From assembly GCF_000367365.1 (NCBI RefSeq), contig NZ_BARF01000038.1, forward strand, positions 1 to 64,000: DNA of 64,000 bases, in the 5' to 3' direction. Position numbers and translations under genes: made by a program. The number at the start of each line of letters is the position of its first letter. Position 1 is the stretch's first letter. This stretch comes from Streptomyces prunicolor NBRC 13075 (GTDB lineage: Bacteria; Actinomycetota; Actinomycetes; Streptomycetales; Streptomycetaceae). Below, one piece after another: positions 1-8,266 of the stretch. The notes under the pieces were generated by a model that ran no database searches, had not been told where the DNA came from, and saw only the letters and a list, made by a program, of their open reading frames with translations.

Positions 1-30
1 AAACGCCGGACGGGCTGAGATGCCCGGAGC
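1..30. repeat. Edge of a dispersed Streptomyces intergenic repeat
   Basis: The first bases read AAACGCCGGACGGGCTGAGA. This is the reverse complement of a short element (core CAGCCCGTCCGGCGTTT) that I recall as very common between Streptomyces genes. It is cut by the window edge, so its full extent cannot be seen. Recognition is from memory. Confidence 0.5.
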
Positions 31-32
31 CC

Positions 33-205
33 GTGAGTACCTGCGGCCGGAGCCTGTGGGTACCTGCCGGCCGGAGCCCGAGGACACCCGCGGCCGGACC
101 CCATGGGCACCTGCCGGCCAGAGCCCGCAGGCACCTGCCCGCCGACCCCCGCGGACACCTGCCCGCCAGAGCGCACGGGCACCCTCCCGCCGACCCCCGC
201 GGCCC
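33..205. repeat. 23-24 bp imperfect tandem repeat, about seven units
   Basis: The motif ACCTGC (or ACCCGC/ACCCTC) recurs at 39, 62, 86, 109, 133, 157 and 181, a spacing of 23 or 24 bp. Each is followed by a CGGCCGGAGCCC-like stretch. The array lies beyond the 3' end of the malic enzyme gene. The proline-rich reading frames here come from the repeat and have no convincing start or family. The rest of 206-359 shows no gene. Confidence 0.7.
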
Positions 206-359
206 ACGGCCCGCGGCCGCCGACCGGCCCCGGCCCCCCACGGGCAAGGTTCACCTATAGACGCCCCGAACGGGTGAGCGGGCGGGAAAAAATAAAACCC
301 CCACGGCAAACGCCCACCCCTCAGATCACCTGAACGGGCGGGCGGGTGGGTAAAAGAAG

Positions 360-383
360 GGCCCCGCCCTGACGGACGGGGCC
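360..383 (-). terminator. Terminator of the malic enzyme gene
   Basis: Inverted repeat GGCCCCG (360-366) / CGGGGCC (377-383) with a 10-nt loop, directly after the stop codon of the leftward malic enzyme gene. Confidence 0.6.
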
Positions 384-391
384 ACCGACGC

Positions 392-1615
392 TCACCGCCG
401 GGCAACCCCCTCCGCCCGCGCCGCCGCAGCCACAGCCGCGGTAACCGCAGGCGCGACCCGCTCATCGAACGGCGACGGAATGACATAGTCCGCGGCGAGA
501 TCGTCACCCACGACACCGGCCAACGCCTCGGCCGCCGCGATCTTCATCCCCTCCGTGATCCGGGACGCCCGCACCTGCAACGCCCCCGCGAAGATCCCCG
601 GAAACGCCAGCACGTTGTTGATCTGGTTCGGGAAGTCCGACCGCCCGGTGGCGACGACCGCCGCGTACTTGTGCGCCACGTCCGGGTGCACCTCGGGATG
701 CGGGTTGGCCATCGCGAAGACGAACGCCCCCTTGGCCATGGAAGCCACCGCGGGCTCCGGCACCGTACCCCCGGAAACCCCGATGAAGACGTCGGCACCT
801 TCCAACGCCGCCTCCAGCGTCCCGGAGATACCCGCCTTGTTGGTGATCTCGGCGAGCTCACGCTTGACCGGCGTGAGGTCGTCCCGGTCCCGCGAGACGA
901 TGCCCTTGCGGTCGGCGACGGCGACATCCCCGAGCCCGGCCTCGAGCAGGAACTTGGCGATGGCGACACCGGCCGCACCCGCCCCGGAGATGACGGCCCG
1001 AAGCTCGCCCAGCTCCCGCCCGGTCAGCCGCGCAGCGTTCCGCAGCGCCGCCAGCGTCACGATCGCCGTACCGTGCTGGTCGTCGTGGAAGACCGGAATG
1101 TCCAGCCGCTCCTGGAGCCTGCGCTCGATCTCGAAGCAGCGCGGCGCCGAGATGTCCTCCAGGTTGATGCCCCCGAAGGAGGGCGCGATACGCGCCACGG
1201 TCTCGATGATCTCGTCGACGCCGGTGCAGTCCAGCGCGATCGGCACCGCGTCCACGCCGCCGAACTGCTTGAACAGGATCGCCTTGCCCTCCATGACCGG
1301 GAGGGAGGCCTCGGGACCGATGTCGCCGAGTCCGAGCACGGCCGTACCGTCCGTCACGACGGCGACCACGGACGACTTCCATGTGTAGTCGTGGACGAGT
1401 TCCGGCTGCTCCGCGATCGCGGTGCACACGCGCGCGACGCCGGGTGTGTACGCGAGGGACAGGTCGTCCTTGTCGCGGATCGGCACGGTGGCCTGCACGG
1501 CCATCTTGCCGCCGCGGTGCAGCGCGAACGCCGGATCGAAGGAATCGAGGGGCTCGGCCCCGCCGTCCTGATCCGTACTGCTGTCGCTGCGAGGATTGAC
1601 GATCTCCGCTGCCAC
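392..1615 (-). CDS. Malic enzyme (oxidative decarboxylation of malate)
   Basis: A 407-residue bacterial malic enzyme converting malate to pyruvate and CO2 while reducing NAD(P). The N-terminal catalytic domain has YTPGVARVC (around 57-65) and EGKAILFKQFGG, followed by the metal-site region HDDQHGTA. The C-terminal Rossmann domain carries the dinucleotide motif GAGAAGVA. Length fits the short bacterial class that lacks the phosphotransacetylase domain. The start is GTG at 1615 with AAGGGG about 9 nt upstream. By gene order it is likely the NADP-dependent enzyme of Streptomyces (SCO5261 type), which supplies NADPH and pyruvate for storage lipid and polyketide synthesis. Cofactor preference is not proven from sequence. 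Confidence 0.93.
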   Translation of the reverse strand: MAAEIVNPRSDSSTDQDGGAEPLDSFDPAFALHRGGKMAVQATVPIRDKDDLSLAYTPGVARVCTAIAEQPELVHDYTWKSSVVAVVTDGTAVLGLGDIGPEASLPVMEGKAILFKQFGGVDAVPIALDCTGVDEIIETVARIAPSFGGINLEDISAPRCFEIERRLQERLDIPVFHDDQHGTAIVTLAALRNAARLTGRELGELRAVISGAGAAGVAIAKFLLEAGLGDVAVADRKGIVSRDRDDLTPVKRELAEITNKAGISGTLEAALEGADVFIGVSGGTVPEPAVASMAKGAFVFAMANPHPEVHPDVAHKYAAVVATGRSDFPNQINNVLAFPGIFAGALQVRASRITEGMKIAAAEALAGVVGDDLAADYVIPSPFDERVAPAVTAAVAAAARAEGVARR

Positions 1616-2116
1616 TTTGTCTTACCCCTTAAGTCTTCATTGATTTTGAGGGTGGCCACTCCCTGGTGAGGGGTGGGCGGGCACCGCGCAGGGCCCAGAG
1701 AATTGATGCGTACGAGCACCTGCGCGACGGGCACGCCGCACACGCGCCCTGAGCCCCGGATGAGGGGTGTAAAGACCCTTCTTACCGGACGGACACCGCC
1801 GAGGACGAGCCCAATAGGCGCAAGGTCACATCTCGTCCGCCGAGGGCGGAACGATGATCGATCACATCGTGAGACATACCGAAGATCTTCCGGCCGGAAC
1901 GAGTGATTCCAGCAGATGGTCCGTGATCAGGGCGTCTCGATGTACCGACCTGATGCGATTCGGGGTTCACCCGTTATCCGATTTTGACATGGAGAGTCCC
2001 CTGAATGGTTCAGTCCGAATGGCAAGATGCCCTAATCACACGCGGTCGCGACACCCGAAGGTGTGTGTTCTCGTCGACCCGTCGGCACCGCCATCCATCC
2101 GCCGGAGGAACTCACC
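1616..2116. other. 500-bp intergenic region, divergent promoters
   Basis: Separates the leftward malic enzyme gene from the rightward amino-acid transporter operon, so it must hold both promoters. No gene is supported. It is less GC-rich than its surroundings, especially 1840-2040. A Shine-Dalgarno GGAGGA at 2104-2109 serves the transporter gene. I cannot assign promoter boxes with confidence. Confidence 0.5.
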
Positions 2117-3076
2117 ATGACCGCAAGATTCACCCGTCGTACGACCGCCCCGCACACCCGGCTGGCAGCGGTCGGTGCGATCGCGGTCGCCGGCACCCTG
2201 GTGCTCACCGGCTGCGGTGACCAGACGGACAAGAGCGGCGGCTCGGACTCGTCGTCGTCCTCCTCGGCGCCGCTCGCGAGCAAGCTCCCCGCCGACATCC
2301 GCAAGGCCGGCGTCATCCAGGTCGGCTCGGACATCGCGTACCCGCCGGTCGAGTACATGGAGAGCGGCAAGGCCGTCGGCATCGACCCGGACATCGCGGA
2401 CGCGCTCGGCAAGCAGCTCGGCGTGACGTTCAAGTTCCAGAACGGCAAGTTCGACAACCTGATCGTGGGCCTCCAGGCCAAGCGCTTCCAGGTGCTCATG
2501 TCGGCGATGAACGACACCAAGGACCGCCAGGACGGCATCAACTCGGACACCGGCAAGAAGGTCGGCGACGGCGTCGACTTCGTCGACTACTTCACCGCCG
2601 GTACGTCGATCCTGGTCCAGAAGGGCAACCCGAAGGGCATCAAGTCGCTCGACGACCTGTGCGGCAAGGTCGTGGCCCTGCAGAAGGGCACCACGTCCGA
2701 GGGCATCGCCAAGACGCAGAGCAAGAAGTGTACGACCGACGGCAAGAAGGCCATCGACCTGCAGACCTTCGACACCGACCCGGAGGCGCTGCTCCGCCTG
2801 AAGCAGGGCGCGTCCGTCGCCGACCTGAACGACTTCCCGGTGGCGGCGTACAACGCGAAGACCTCCAGCAGCGGCAAGGACTTCGAGGTCGTCGGCGACC
2901 AGATCGAGGCGGGTCCGTACGGCATCGCGGTCAGCAAGGAGAACACCCAGCTGCGCGACGCCCTCCAGGCCGCCCTCGCCGCGATCATGAAGAACGGCGA
3001 GTACACCAAGATCCTGCAGAAGTGGAACGTCACGGACGGCGCGGTGACCGAAGCCAAGATCAACGGCGGCTCCTGA
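2117..3076 (+). CDS. Polar amino-acid ABC transporter, substrate-binding lipoprotein
   Basis: A 319-residue extracytoplasmic solute-binding protein of family 3. The N-terminus has basic residues, a hydrophobic run and the lipobox LVLTGC, so it should be lipid-anchored outside the membrane. A Ser-rich linker follows, then the family-3 fold: VGSDIAYPPVEYMESGK, an early NGKFDNLIVGLQ segment and a late PYGIAVSKEN segment. The start at 2117 has GGAGGA 7 nt upstream and gives a proper signal peptide, unlike the longer in-frame extension. It is the first gene of a three-gene operon. The bound amino acid cannot be told from sequence; family relatives bind glutamine, glutamate, cystine or arginine. 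Confidence 0.93.
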   Translation: MTARFTRRTTAPHTRLAAVGAIAVAGTLVLTGCGDQTDKSGGSDSSSSSSAPLASKLPADIRKAGVIQVGSDIAYPPVEYMESGKAVGIDPDIADALGKQLGVTFKFQNGKFDNLIVGLQAKRFQVLMSAMNDTKDRQDGINSDTGKKVGDGVDFVDYFTAGTSILVQKGNPKGIKSLDDLCGKVVALQKGTTSEGIAKTQSKKCTTDGKKAIDLQTFDTDPEALLRLKQGASVADLNDFPVAAYNAKTSSSGKDFEVVGDQIEAGPYGIAVSKENTQLRDALQAALAAIMKNGEYTKILQKWNVTDGAVTEAKINGGS

Positions 3077-3104
3077 TCCCGCGCGACGTTGAAAGGCAGT
3101 CACC

Positions 3105-4040
3105 GTGACTGAGATTTCCGACCGGATTCCGCCACCCGCGCCCTCGGTGCCGCCCGAGCAGATCAAGGCCATCCCGGTACGCCACTACGGCCGCTGGGTG
3201 GCCGGGGTCGTGATCATCGGCCTGCTGGTGCTGATCGGGATCGCGTTCTCCAACGCGAAGATCAACTACGGCGTGATCCCCGACTACCTCTTCGACCCGG
3301 GCATCGTGACCGGCGCCTGGACCACGCTGTACATCTCGGTGCTCGCGATGCTCCTCGGCGTCGTACTGGGCATCGTCATCGCCGTGATGCGGCTGTCGTC
3401 GAACCCGGTCACCAGCACCGTGGCCTGGGTCTACATCTGGTTCTTCCGCGGCACCCCGGTCCTGGTGCAGCTGCTGCTCTGGTACAACATCGCGCTCGTG
3501 TTCCCCATCCTGAACCTGGGGTTCTACAAGGACGAGATGAACCAGGTGATGACGCCGGTCCTGACCGCGCTGCTGGGCCTGGGCCTGAACGAGGCCGCGT
3601 ACATGTCGGAGATCGTCCGGGCCGGCATCCAGTCGGTCGACGAAGGCCAGACGGAGGCGTCGCACGCGCTGGGCATGACGCAGGGCAAGACGCTGCGCCG
3701 GGTGGTCCTCCCGCAGGCGATGCGGGTGATCATCCCGCCGACCGGCAACGAGTTCATCAACATGCTCAAGACCTCGTCGCTCGCCTACGCCGTCCAGCTG
3801 CCCGAGCTGATCAAGAAGGCCACGGACATCTCCAGCACCTCGCTGGCGGTCGTCGAGATGTACTTCGTGGCGTGCATCTGGTACCTGTTCCTGACCACGA
3901 TCTTCAGCATCGTCCAGTACTACATCGAGCGCCGTTACGCCCGCGGTTCGAGCCGTAGCCTGCCGCCGACCCCGCTGCAGCGGATGCGGAAGTACCTCCG
4001 CATGTTCGGCTCGTTCCGCCGCCCGGAGGTGGCCCGATGA
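3105..4040 (+). CDS. Polar amino-acid ABC transporter, permease
   Basis: A 311-residue HisM/GlnP-type membrane permease. There is an N-terminal cytoplasmic tail of about 35 residues, a first helix around 36-58, then the BPD_transp_1 core. The EAA loop that docks the ATPase reads EASHALGMTQGKTLRRVVLP (around 184-203). FFRGTPVLVQLLL is the typical family motif. GTG start at 3105 with GAAAGG upstream. Its stop codon overlaps the start of the ATPase gene (ATGA at 4037-4040), showing translational coupling. Likely a homodimer, since no second permease is present. Confidence 0.93.
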   Translation: MTEISDRIPPPAPSVPPEQIKAIPVRHYGRWVAGVVIIGLLVLIGIAFSNAKINYGVIPDYLFDPGIVTGAWTTLYISVLAMLLGVVLGIVIAVMRLSSNPVTSTVAWVYIWFFRGTPVLVQLLLWYNIALVFPILNLGFYKDEMNQVMTPVLTALLGLGLNEAAYMSEIVRAGIQSVDEGQTEASHALGMTQGKTLRRVVLPQAMRVIIPPTGNEFINMLKTSSLAYAVQLPELIKKATDISSTSLAVVEMYFVACIWYLFLTTIFSIVQYYIERRYARGSSRSLPPTPLQRMRKYLRMFGSFRRPEVAR

Positions 4041-4837
4041 CCAGTCTCGCGAAGGACATCGCCCCGAGCACCGGCGGCCAACCGATGGTCAAGGCCGAGG
4101 CCGTGCACAAGTCGTTCGGGCTGTCGCACGTCCTCAAGGGCATCGACCTGGAGGTGAACCCGCGCGAGGTGTTCTGCCTGGTAGGCCCGTCCGGTTCCGG
4201 CAAGTCCACCTTCCTGCGCTGCATCAACCACCTGGAGAAGATCAACGCCGGGCGGCTTTACGTCGACGGCCGGCTGGTCGGCTACCGGCAACAGGGCGAC
4301 AAGCTCTACGAGTTGAAGGAGAAGGAGGTCTCGGCGCAGCGGCGGGACATCGGCATGGTGTTCCAGCGCTTCAACCTGTTCCCGCACATGACGGCGCTGG
4401 AGAACGTCATGGAGGCGCCGATCCAGGTCAAGCGCGAGACCAAGGCCGTGGCGCGGGAGCGGGCACAGCAGTTGCTGGACCGCGTGGGCCTCGGCGACCG
4501 AATCGGCCACTACCCCGCCCAGCTCTCCGGCGGCCAGCAGCAGCGCGTCGCGATCGCCCGGGCGCTGGCGATGCAGCCCAAGCTGATGCTCTTCGACGAG
4601 CCGACCTCGGCCCTCGACCCGGAGCTGGTCGGCGAGGTGCTGGACGTGATGCGGGACCTCGCGGCGGACGGCATGACGATGATCGTCGTCACCCACGAGA
4701 TGGGCTTCGCCCGCGAGGTCGGTGACTCGCTGGTCTTCATGGACGACGGCGTGGTGGTCGAGTCCGGCCATCCGCGCGAGGTCCTGATGAACCCTCAGCA
4801 CGAGCGGACCAAGTCGTTCCTGTCGAAGGTGCTCTGA
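4037..4837 (+). CDS. Polar amino-acid ABC transporter, ATP-binding protein
   Basis: A 266-residue GlnQ/HisP-type ATPase that powers the preceding permease. Walker A is GPSGSGKSTF, the Q-loop lies in MVFQRFNLFPHMTALENV, the signature is LSGGQQQRVAIARAL, Walker B is LMLFDEPTSALD and the switch His is in VVTHEMG. All catalytic elements are intact. It is the last gene of the operon and is followed by a strong hairpin terminator. Confidence 0.95.
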   Translation: MTSLAKDIAPSTGGQPMVKAEAVHKSFGLSHVLKGIDLEVNPREVFCLVGPSGSGKSTFLRCINHLEKINAGRLYVDGRLVGYRQQGDKLYELKEKEVSAQRRDIGMVFQRFNLFPHMTALENVMEAPIQVKRETKAVARERAQQLLDRVGLGDRIGHYPAQLSGGQQQRVAIARALAMQPKLMLFDEPTSALDPELVGEVLDVMRDLAADGMTMIVVTHEMGFAREVGDSLVFMDDGVVVESGHPREVLMNPQHERTKSFLSKVL

Positions 4838-4877
4838 GCCGCTGTCCTCTGACGGGTTCTCGGAAACGGCCGACAGG

Positions 4878-4923
4878 AAAAGGGCTGGTGCGGAAGGCAA
4901 TTCCCTTCCGCACCAGCCCTTTT
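4878..4923. terminator. Bidirectional terminator, perfect 20-bp stem
   Basis: Arms at 4878-4897 and 4904-4923 are perfect complements (AAAAGGGCTGGTGCGGAAGG and its reverse complement) with a 6-nt loop. The outer A/T pairs give U-tracts on both strands, fitting the convergent genes on either side. Confidence 0.92.
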
Positions 4924-4937
4924 CATCTGCACATCAT

Positions 4938-5288
4938 TCAGTGCGGGTACGTCGTCCAGCCCTGACCCGGCACATAGACCTGATGCCCGCGCTTTTCGAT
5001 GACGTCACGCGAGTCGCAGGTCGCCTTGCTGGTGCCCGTACCGGAAATGGTCTTTCCGTACTTCGTCGACCGGTAGAACGTGTCGGTGTAGATACAGCCG
5101 ACATACGCCCGGACCTTGCGGCCGCAGGGATTCTTGGTGAAGTTCACCGTGTACGACTTGCCGCTCGTGGAGCCGCTGACACTGACCGTACAACTCGGGT
5201 CGGCCTGGGCCCCGGCCACGAATACCGGAAGGCCGCTGAACGCCAGCACGGATACCGCGCCGACGACGATTCGCTGCTTGAGTCTCAC
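4938..5288 (-). CDS. Small secreted protein with four cysteines, unknown function
   Basis: 116 residues. A classic Sec signal peptide (MRLKQR, hydrophobic run, cleavage near VAGAQA) is followed by a mature part of about 87 residues. The mature part has four cysteines (in PSCTV, NPCGR, VGCIY and ATCDS), enough for two disulfides, and is rich in Ser, Thr, Gly, Tyr and Lys. I recognise no family. It lies just upstream of another small exported cysteine-containing protein in the same direction, separated by 28 bp, so the two are probably co-transcribed and functionally linked. Confidence 0.75.
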   Translation of the reverse strand: MRLKQRIVVGAVSVLAFSGLPVFVAGAQADPSCTVSVSGSTSGKSYTVNFTKNPCGRKVRAYVGCIYTDTFYRSTKYGKTISGTGTSKATCDSRDVIEKRGHQVYVPGQGWTTYPH

Positions 5289-5316
5289 TGTTTCCCCCTG
5301 AGTGCGCGGCCGAGGC

Positions 5317-5718
5317 TCACTTGGCGCTGATGTACCCGGTGTACGTGTAGGAGATGAACTGCGCGGCGCCGCGCGGCCCGTCCTGGATGAAGCCGGTGAA
5401 CAGGACGTAGTTCTGCGGGCCTTCCTTGAAGTCGTAGTCGCAGACCTTCGCCGCGTTGAACGCGCCGTCGGTGTCCGCGCACTGGCCGACCCGTCCCGAA
5501 CCGTCCATCGCCTTCCACTTCACGACGGCACGCATACCGTCCTTGCGAAGGTCGTTGACGATGAACTTGTCTCCGTCGGCGTCGAAACAGACGTCGTAGA
5601 CGGAACCCTGGTCCACCGCGCATGTCTTGCTCGCCGCACTGGCAGGAGTACCCGCCAGCAATGTCCCCGCGGCCGCGATGGTCAGCGCGGCAACGGCGGA
5701 CAGAGGCCGAATTCTCAT
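5317..5718 (-). CDS. Small secreted protein, unknown function
   Basis: 133 residues with a Sec signal peptide (MRIRPLSAVAALTIAAAGTL, cleavage after TPASAA) and a mature domain of about 105 residues with cysteines in KTCAV, DVCFD, GQCAD and KVCDY. Two disulfides are likely. An in-frame start upstream would add 21 residues before the signal peptide. The start at 5718 is preferred because it begins with the signal sequence and has GAGAGGGGA upstream. No family recognised. It pairs with the downstream small secreted gene. Confidence 0.75.
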   Translation of the reverse strand: MRIRPLSAVAALTIAAAGTLLAGTPASAASKTCAVDQGSVYDVCFDADGDKFIVNDLRKDGMRAVVKWKAMDGSGRVGQCADTDGAFNAAKVCDYDFKEGPQNYVLFTGFIQDGPRGAAQFISYTYTGYISAK

Positions 5719-5891
5719 TTCAGACCTATCCCCTCTCCAAGCCCCGTGGTCTTGGAGTGGGCATTGGATCATCACCCCCACCGAGAAGCAAGGTATTTCG
5801 CTTCAGCAACTCAGCGTGAGGGTGCGATCGATGACGTAATAGGCCTGCTCACCGACCCATTCGGCAGACCTGAACTCGCTTTAGGGAACGT

Positions 5892-6650
5892 CTACTTGAG
5901 CGCGAGCAGCAAGGTGTCCGACGGCGAGCACCAGACCGCCCGCGCCTCCTCGAACCCCTTCTCGCGCAGCACGCGCGCGTGCCATGCCTGCGAGGGCATT
6001 TCGCCGTCCGCGTGGTCGCCGTAGATCTCGTAGCGACGGGCCGTCGGCTCGGCGAGGACCGGGTCCTGGGCGGCGAGCTGCCACCAGTCGGCCCAGTCGA
6101 GGGCGCCGTTGCGCATGGCCTGATCCATGTGGGCGTGGCGCTGGGTGCGCTCGATCGCGTTGATCCGTGGCGTGGTGTCGTCGATCATGTGGTCGGCGTT
6201 CATGAAGACGCCGCCGTAGCGGACGAGTTCGGCGAGCTTGCCGTAGAGGGCCGCGAGGGGATCGACGCGCAGCCAGTGCAGGGCCGTGGCCGTGAGGACC
6301 GCGTCGTACGAGTCGTGGGGCAGGCTCGTCGTCCACTGCGGGTCCTTGAGGTCGGCCGTGACGAAGGAGACCCGTTCGTCGCCCTCGAAGGTGCCGCGGG
6401 CGATGGCGAGGAGGGCGGGATCGAGATCCACCCCGGTGCTGGTGGCGTTCGGGAAGCGGGCCAGCAGCCGGGCCGTGATGCTGCCGGTGCCGCAGGCGAG
6501 GTCGAGGATGCGCGGCTCGGGGCCGACGCTGGCCTCGACCATGTCGAGCATGATCCGGAAGCGGTCCTCCCGGTCGGGCATGTACCACTCCTGCTGCTTG
6601 TCCCAGCTCTCCTGCCAGGCCTGCCAGTCGGTTCCGACACCGGTCGCCAT
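5892..6650 (-). CDS. Class I SAM-dependent methyltransferase
   Basis: 252 residues. Motif I for S-adenosylmethionine binding is ILDLACGTGSITARLL (around 47-62), followed by TGVDLDPALL (motif II) and the post-motif VLTATALHWL. The C-terminal half varies and defines an unknown substrate. ATG at 6650 is preferred over an upstream GTG because GGACAGGGGG lies just before it. The gene is monocistronic and divergent from the CGNR gene. Substrate unknown. Confidence 0.85.
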   Translation of the reverse strand: MATGVGTDWQAWQESWDKQQEWYMPDREDRFRIMLDMVEASVGPEPRILDLACGTGSITARLLARFPNATSTGVDLDPALLAIARGTFEGDERVSFVTADLKDPQWTTSLPHDSYDAVLTATALHWLRVDPLAALYGKLAELVRYGGVFMNADHMIDDTTPRINAIERTQRHAHMDQAMRNGALDWADWWQLAAQDPVLAEPTARRYEIYGDHADGEMPSQAWHARVLREKGFEEARAVWCSPSDTLLLALK

Positions 6651-6750
6651 GAGGACCCCCTGTCCACTCACTGTCGTAATACCCTGGAAGTGCGATCAGC
6701 TGTTACCTGACCGCGTCCACGACGATAGAGCGCCTCCGTAAGGACTACAA

Positions 6751-7380
6751 GTGGAACTGGCCTATTACTCGGACTATGCCGTACGCCTCGTCAACACCGA
6801 GGAACCGGCGCGGGGCAAGGACGCCCTGACCTCGGTCGAGGCCGTGCGCGACCTGTTCGGCACCAACCAGGAGGCGGCCCGCCGCGCCGCCGACGCCGAT
6901 GTCACGCGCTTCCGCTCGGTCCGGGCACGGCTGCGAGCGGTCTTCGAGGCGGCCGACGGCGGCGACGAGACCCTCTCCGTGAACCTGCTGAACTCACTGC
7001 TCCTGGAGTTCCCGGTCAGCCCGCAGATCTCCGGGCACAACTTCCGCGACGACGACGGCCGCCCGCTGTGGCACATGCACCTCGCGGACCACCCGTCGAA
7101 CGCGACGGCCGGCTACGCGGCGATCGCGGCGATGGGCCTGGCCTTCCACCTCACCGAGTACGGCGTCGACCGCCTGGGCCTGTGCGAGGCGGCGCCGTGC
7201 CGCAACGCCTACCTGGACACCTCGACGAACCGCTCCCGGCGCTACTGCTCGGACCGCTGCGCGACCCGTGCCAACGTGGCCGCCTACCGGGCCCGGAAGC
7301 GCCTGGAGGCCGACCGGTCGGAGAGCACGGGCCTGGCGGCCGAGAACGCCCAGCGGACGAGCGCGACCGGCGAACGCTGA
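6751..7380 (+). CDS. CGNR zinc-finger protein, putative regulator
   Basis: 209 residues. The N-terminal ABATE-like region (around 1-140) begins ELAYYSDYAVRLVNTEEP, and the C-terminal CGNR zinc finger has LCEAAPCRNAYLD and RRYCSDRCATRANVAAYRAR, with four zinc-ligand cysteines and the usual basic end. Proteins of this type are thought to be stress-linked transcription regulators. The GTG start follows GTAAGGAC. The last 97 bp run antisense over the 3' end of sodX, an unusually long convergent overlap. Confidence 0.88.
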   Translation: MELAYYSDYAVRLVNTEEPARGKDALTSVEAVRDLFGTNQEAARRAADADVTRFRSVRARLRAVFEAADGGDETLSVNLLNSLLLEFPVSPQISGHNFRDDDGRPLWHMHLADHPSNATAGYAAIAAMGLAFHLTEYGVDRLGLCEAAPCRNAYLDTSTNRSRRYCSDRCATRANVAAYRARKRLEADRSESTGLAAENAQRTSATGER

Positions 7381-7718
7381 CCGGCCTTCGGCGGCCGGTA
7401 CCGAAAACGCACCTTGCCCAGCACCAGATCCTCGGGAACGGCGCCGTAATCGGTACTGTCCCCCCCGGCGAACGCGTTGTCCCCGAGCACCCACCACCCG
7501 CCGTCCCGCCGCTCCGCGGCCCGCTTCACGACCAGCAGGTCCTGCTGGAACGGATGCCGCAGCACGACGATGTCGCCGGGCCTGATCCGCGCCCCGTACT
7601 GCACCACGAGCAGATCCCCGTGGACCAGTGTCGGCACCATGGACGGCCCGGTCACCTCGGCCGTCCCGAAGGGCAGTACGGCCCTCCCACGCTCGGTCTC
7701 CTGCGACAGCTCCGGCAT
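7284..7718 (-). CDS. sodX: SodX, S26-type peptidase that matures nickel SOD
   Basis: 144 residues of the S26 signal-peptidase family (soluble, no N-terminal anchor). The catalytic Ser is in TGPSMVPTL and the Lys general base in LLVVKRAAE, followed by the box WWVLGDNAFAGGDSTDYG. SodX-type peptidases remove the SodN propeptide so that the N-terminal His can bind nickel. The start at 7718 has GGGGAGG about 7 nt upstream. It is divergent from sodN with 145 bp between. The C-terminal about 30 residues after FRYRPP are encoded antisense to the CGNR gene and may be a local extension. Confidence 0.9.
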   Translation of the reverse strand: MPELSQETERGRAVLPFGTAEVTGPSMVPTLVHGDLLVVQYGARIRPGDIVVLRHPFQQDLLVVKRAAERRDGGWWVLGDNAFAGGDSTDYGAVPEDLVLGKVRFRYRPPKAGQRSPVALVRWAFSAARPVLSDRSASRRFRAR

Positions 7719-7863
7719 CCCCGGCACCTCCCCGGTCCTATCCTCCACCAGTCTGAGTCCGACCCTGGACTTTTGTCCTAAGCCCATGGGGGCACTCGCG
7801 AAATCAGCTTCTCCAGGGAGTAATGTCCCACCTGAGAAGACGATCACGAGGAAGGAACGCTCC

Positions 7864-8259
7864 ATGCTTTCCCGCCTGTTTGCCCCCAAGGTGAAGGTCA
7901 GCGCGCACTGCGACCTGCCCTGCGGTGTGTACGACCCGGCCCAGGCCCGCATCGAGGCGGAGTCGGTGAAGGCCGTGCAGGACAAGATGGCCGCCAACGA
8001 CGACCCGCACTTCCAGGCGCGCGCCATCGTCATCAAGGAGCAGCGCGCCGAGCTCGCGAAGCACCACGTCTCGGTGCTCTGGAGCGACTACTTCAAGCCC
8101 CCGCACTTCGAGAAGTACCCGGAGCTGCACCAGCTGGTCAACGACACCCTGAAGGCCCTCTCGGCCGCCAAGGCGTCCACCGACCCGGCGACGGGCCAGA
8201 AGGCGCTCGACTACATCGCCCAGATCGACAAGATCTTCTGGGAGACCAAGAAGGCTTGA
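7864..8259 (+). CDS. sodN: Nickel superoxide dismutase
   Basis: 131 residues, the normal length for SodN. A 14-residue propeptide (MLSRLFAPKVKVSA) precedes the nickel hook HCDLPCGVYDP, in which His, two Cys and the new N-terminal amine bind nickel after SodX cleavage. The rest forms the four-helix bundle of the hexamer. The last codons (ETKKA, stop) coincide with the attachment core of the integrated element at 8241-8255. The C-terminus is regenerated (GCT instead of GCC for the last Ala), so the protein is intact, but its natural 3' UTR now lies near 28,090. The integrase gene ends 7 bp after the stop on the other strand. Confidence 0.97.
   Translation: MLSRLFAPKVKVSAHCDLPCGVYDPAQARIEAESVKAVQDKMAANDDPHFQARAIVIKEQRAELAKHHVSVLWSDYFKPPHFEKYPELHQLVNDTLKALSAAKASTDPATGQKALDYIAQIDKIFWETKKA
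8241..8255 (+). repeat. attL core of the integrated element
   Basis: GGAGACCAAGAAGGC, within the last codons of sodN. The identical 15 bp occurs at 28070-28084. The next base differs (T here, C at the right end), then TGA is shared again. Confidence 0.9.
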
Positions 8260-8266
8260 TCTTTAC

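Noticed and set aside
20..333. Three small proline/arginine-rich plus-strand open frames at the window start
   Set aside because: They arise from the 23-24 bp repeat, have no ribosome site and no family.
8241..8260. Integration into a tRNA gene
   Set aside because: The duplicated core matches the sodN 3' end; no tRNA fold is present at either junction.
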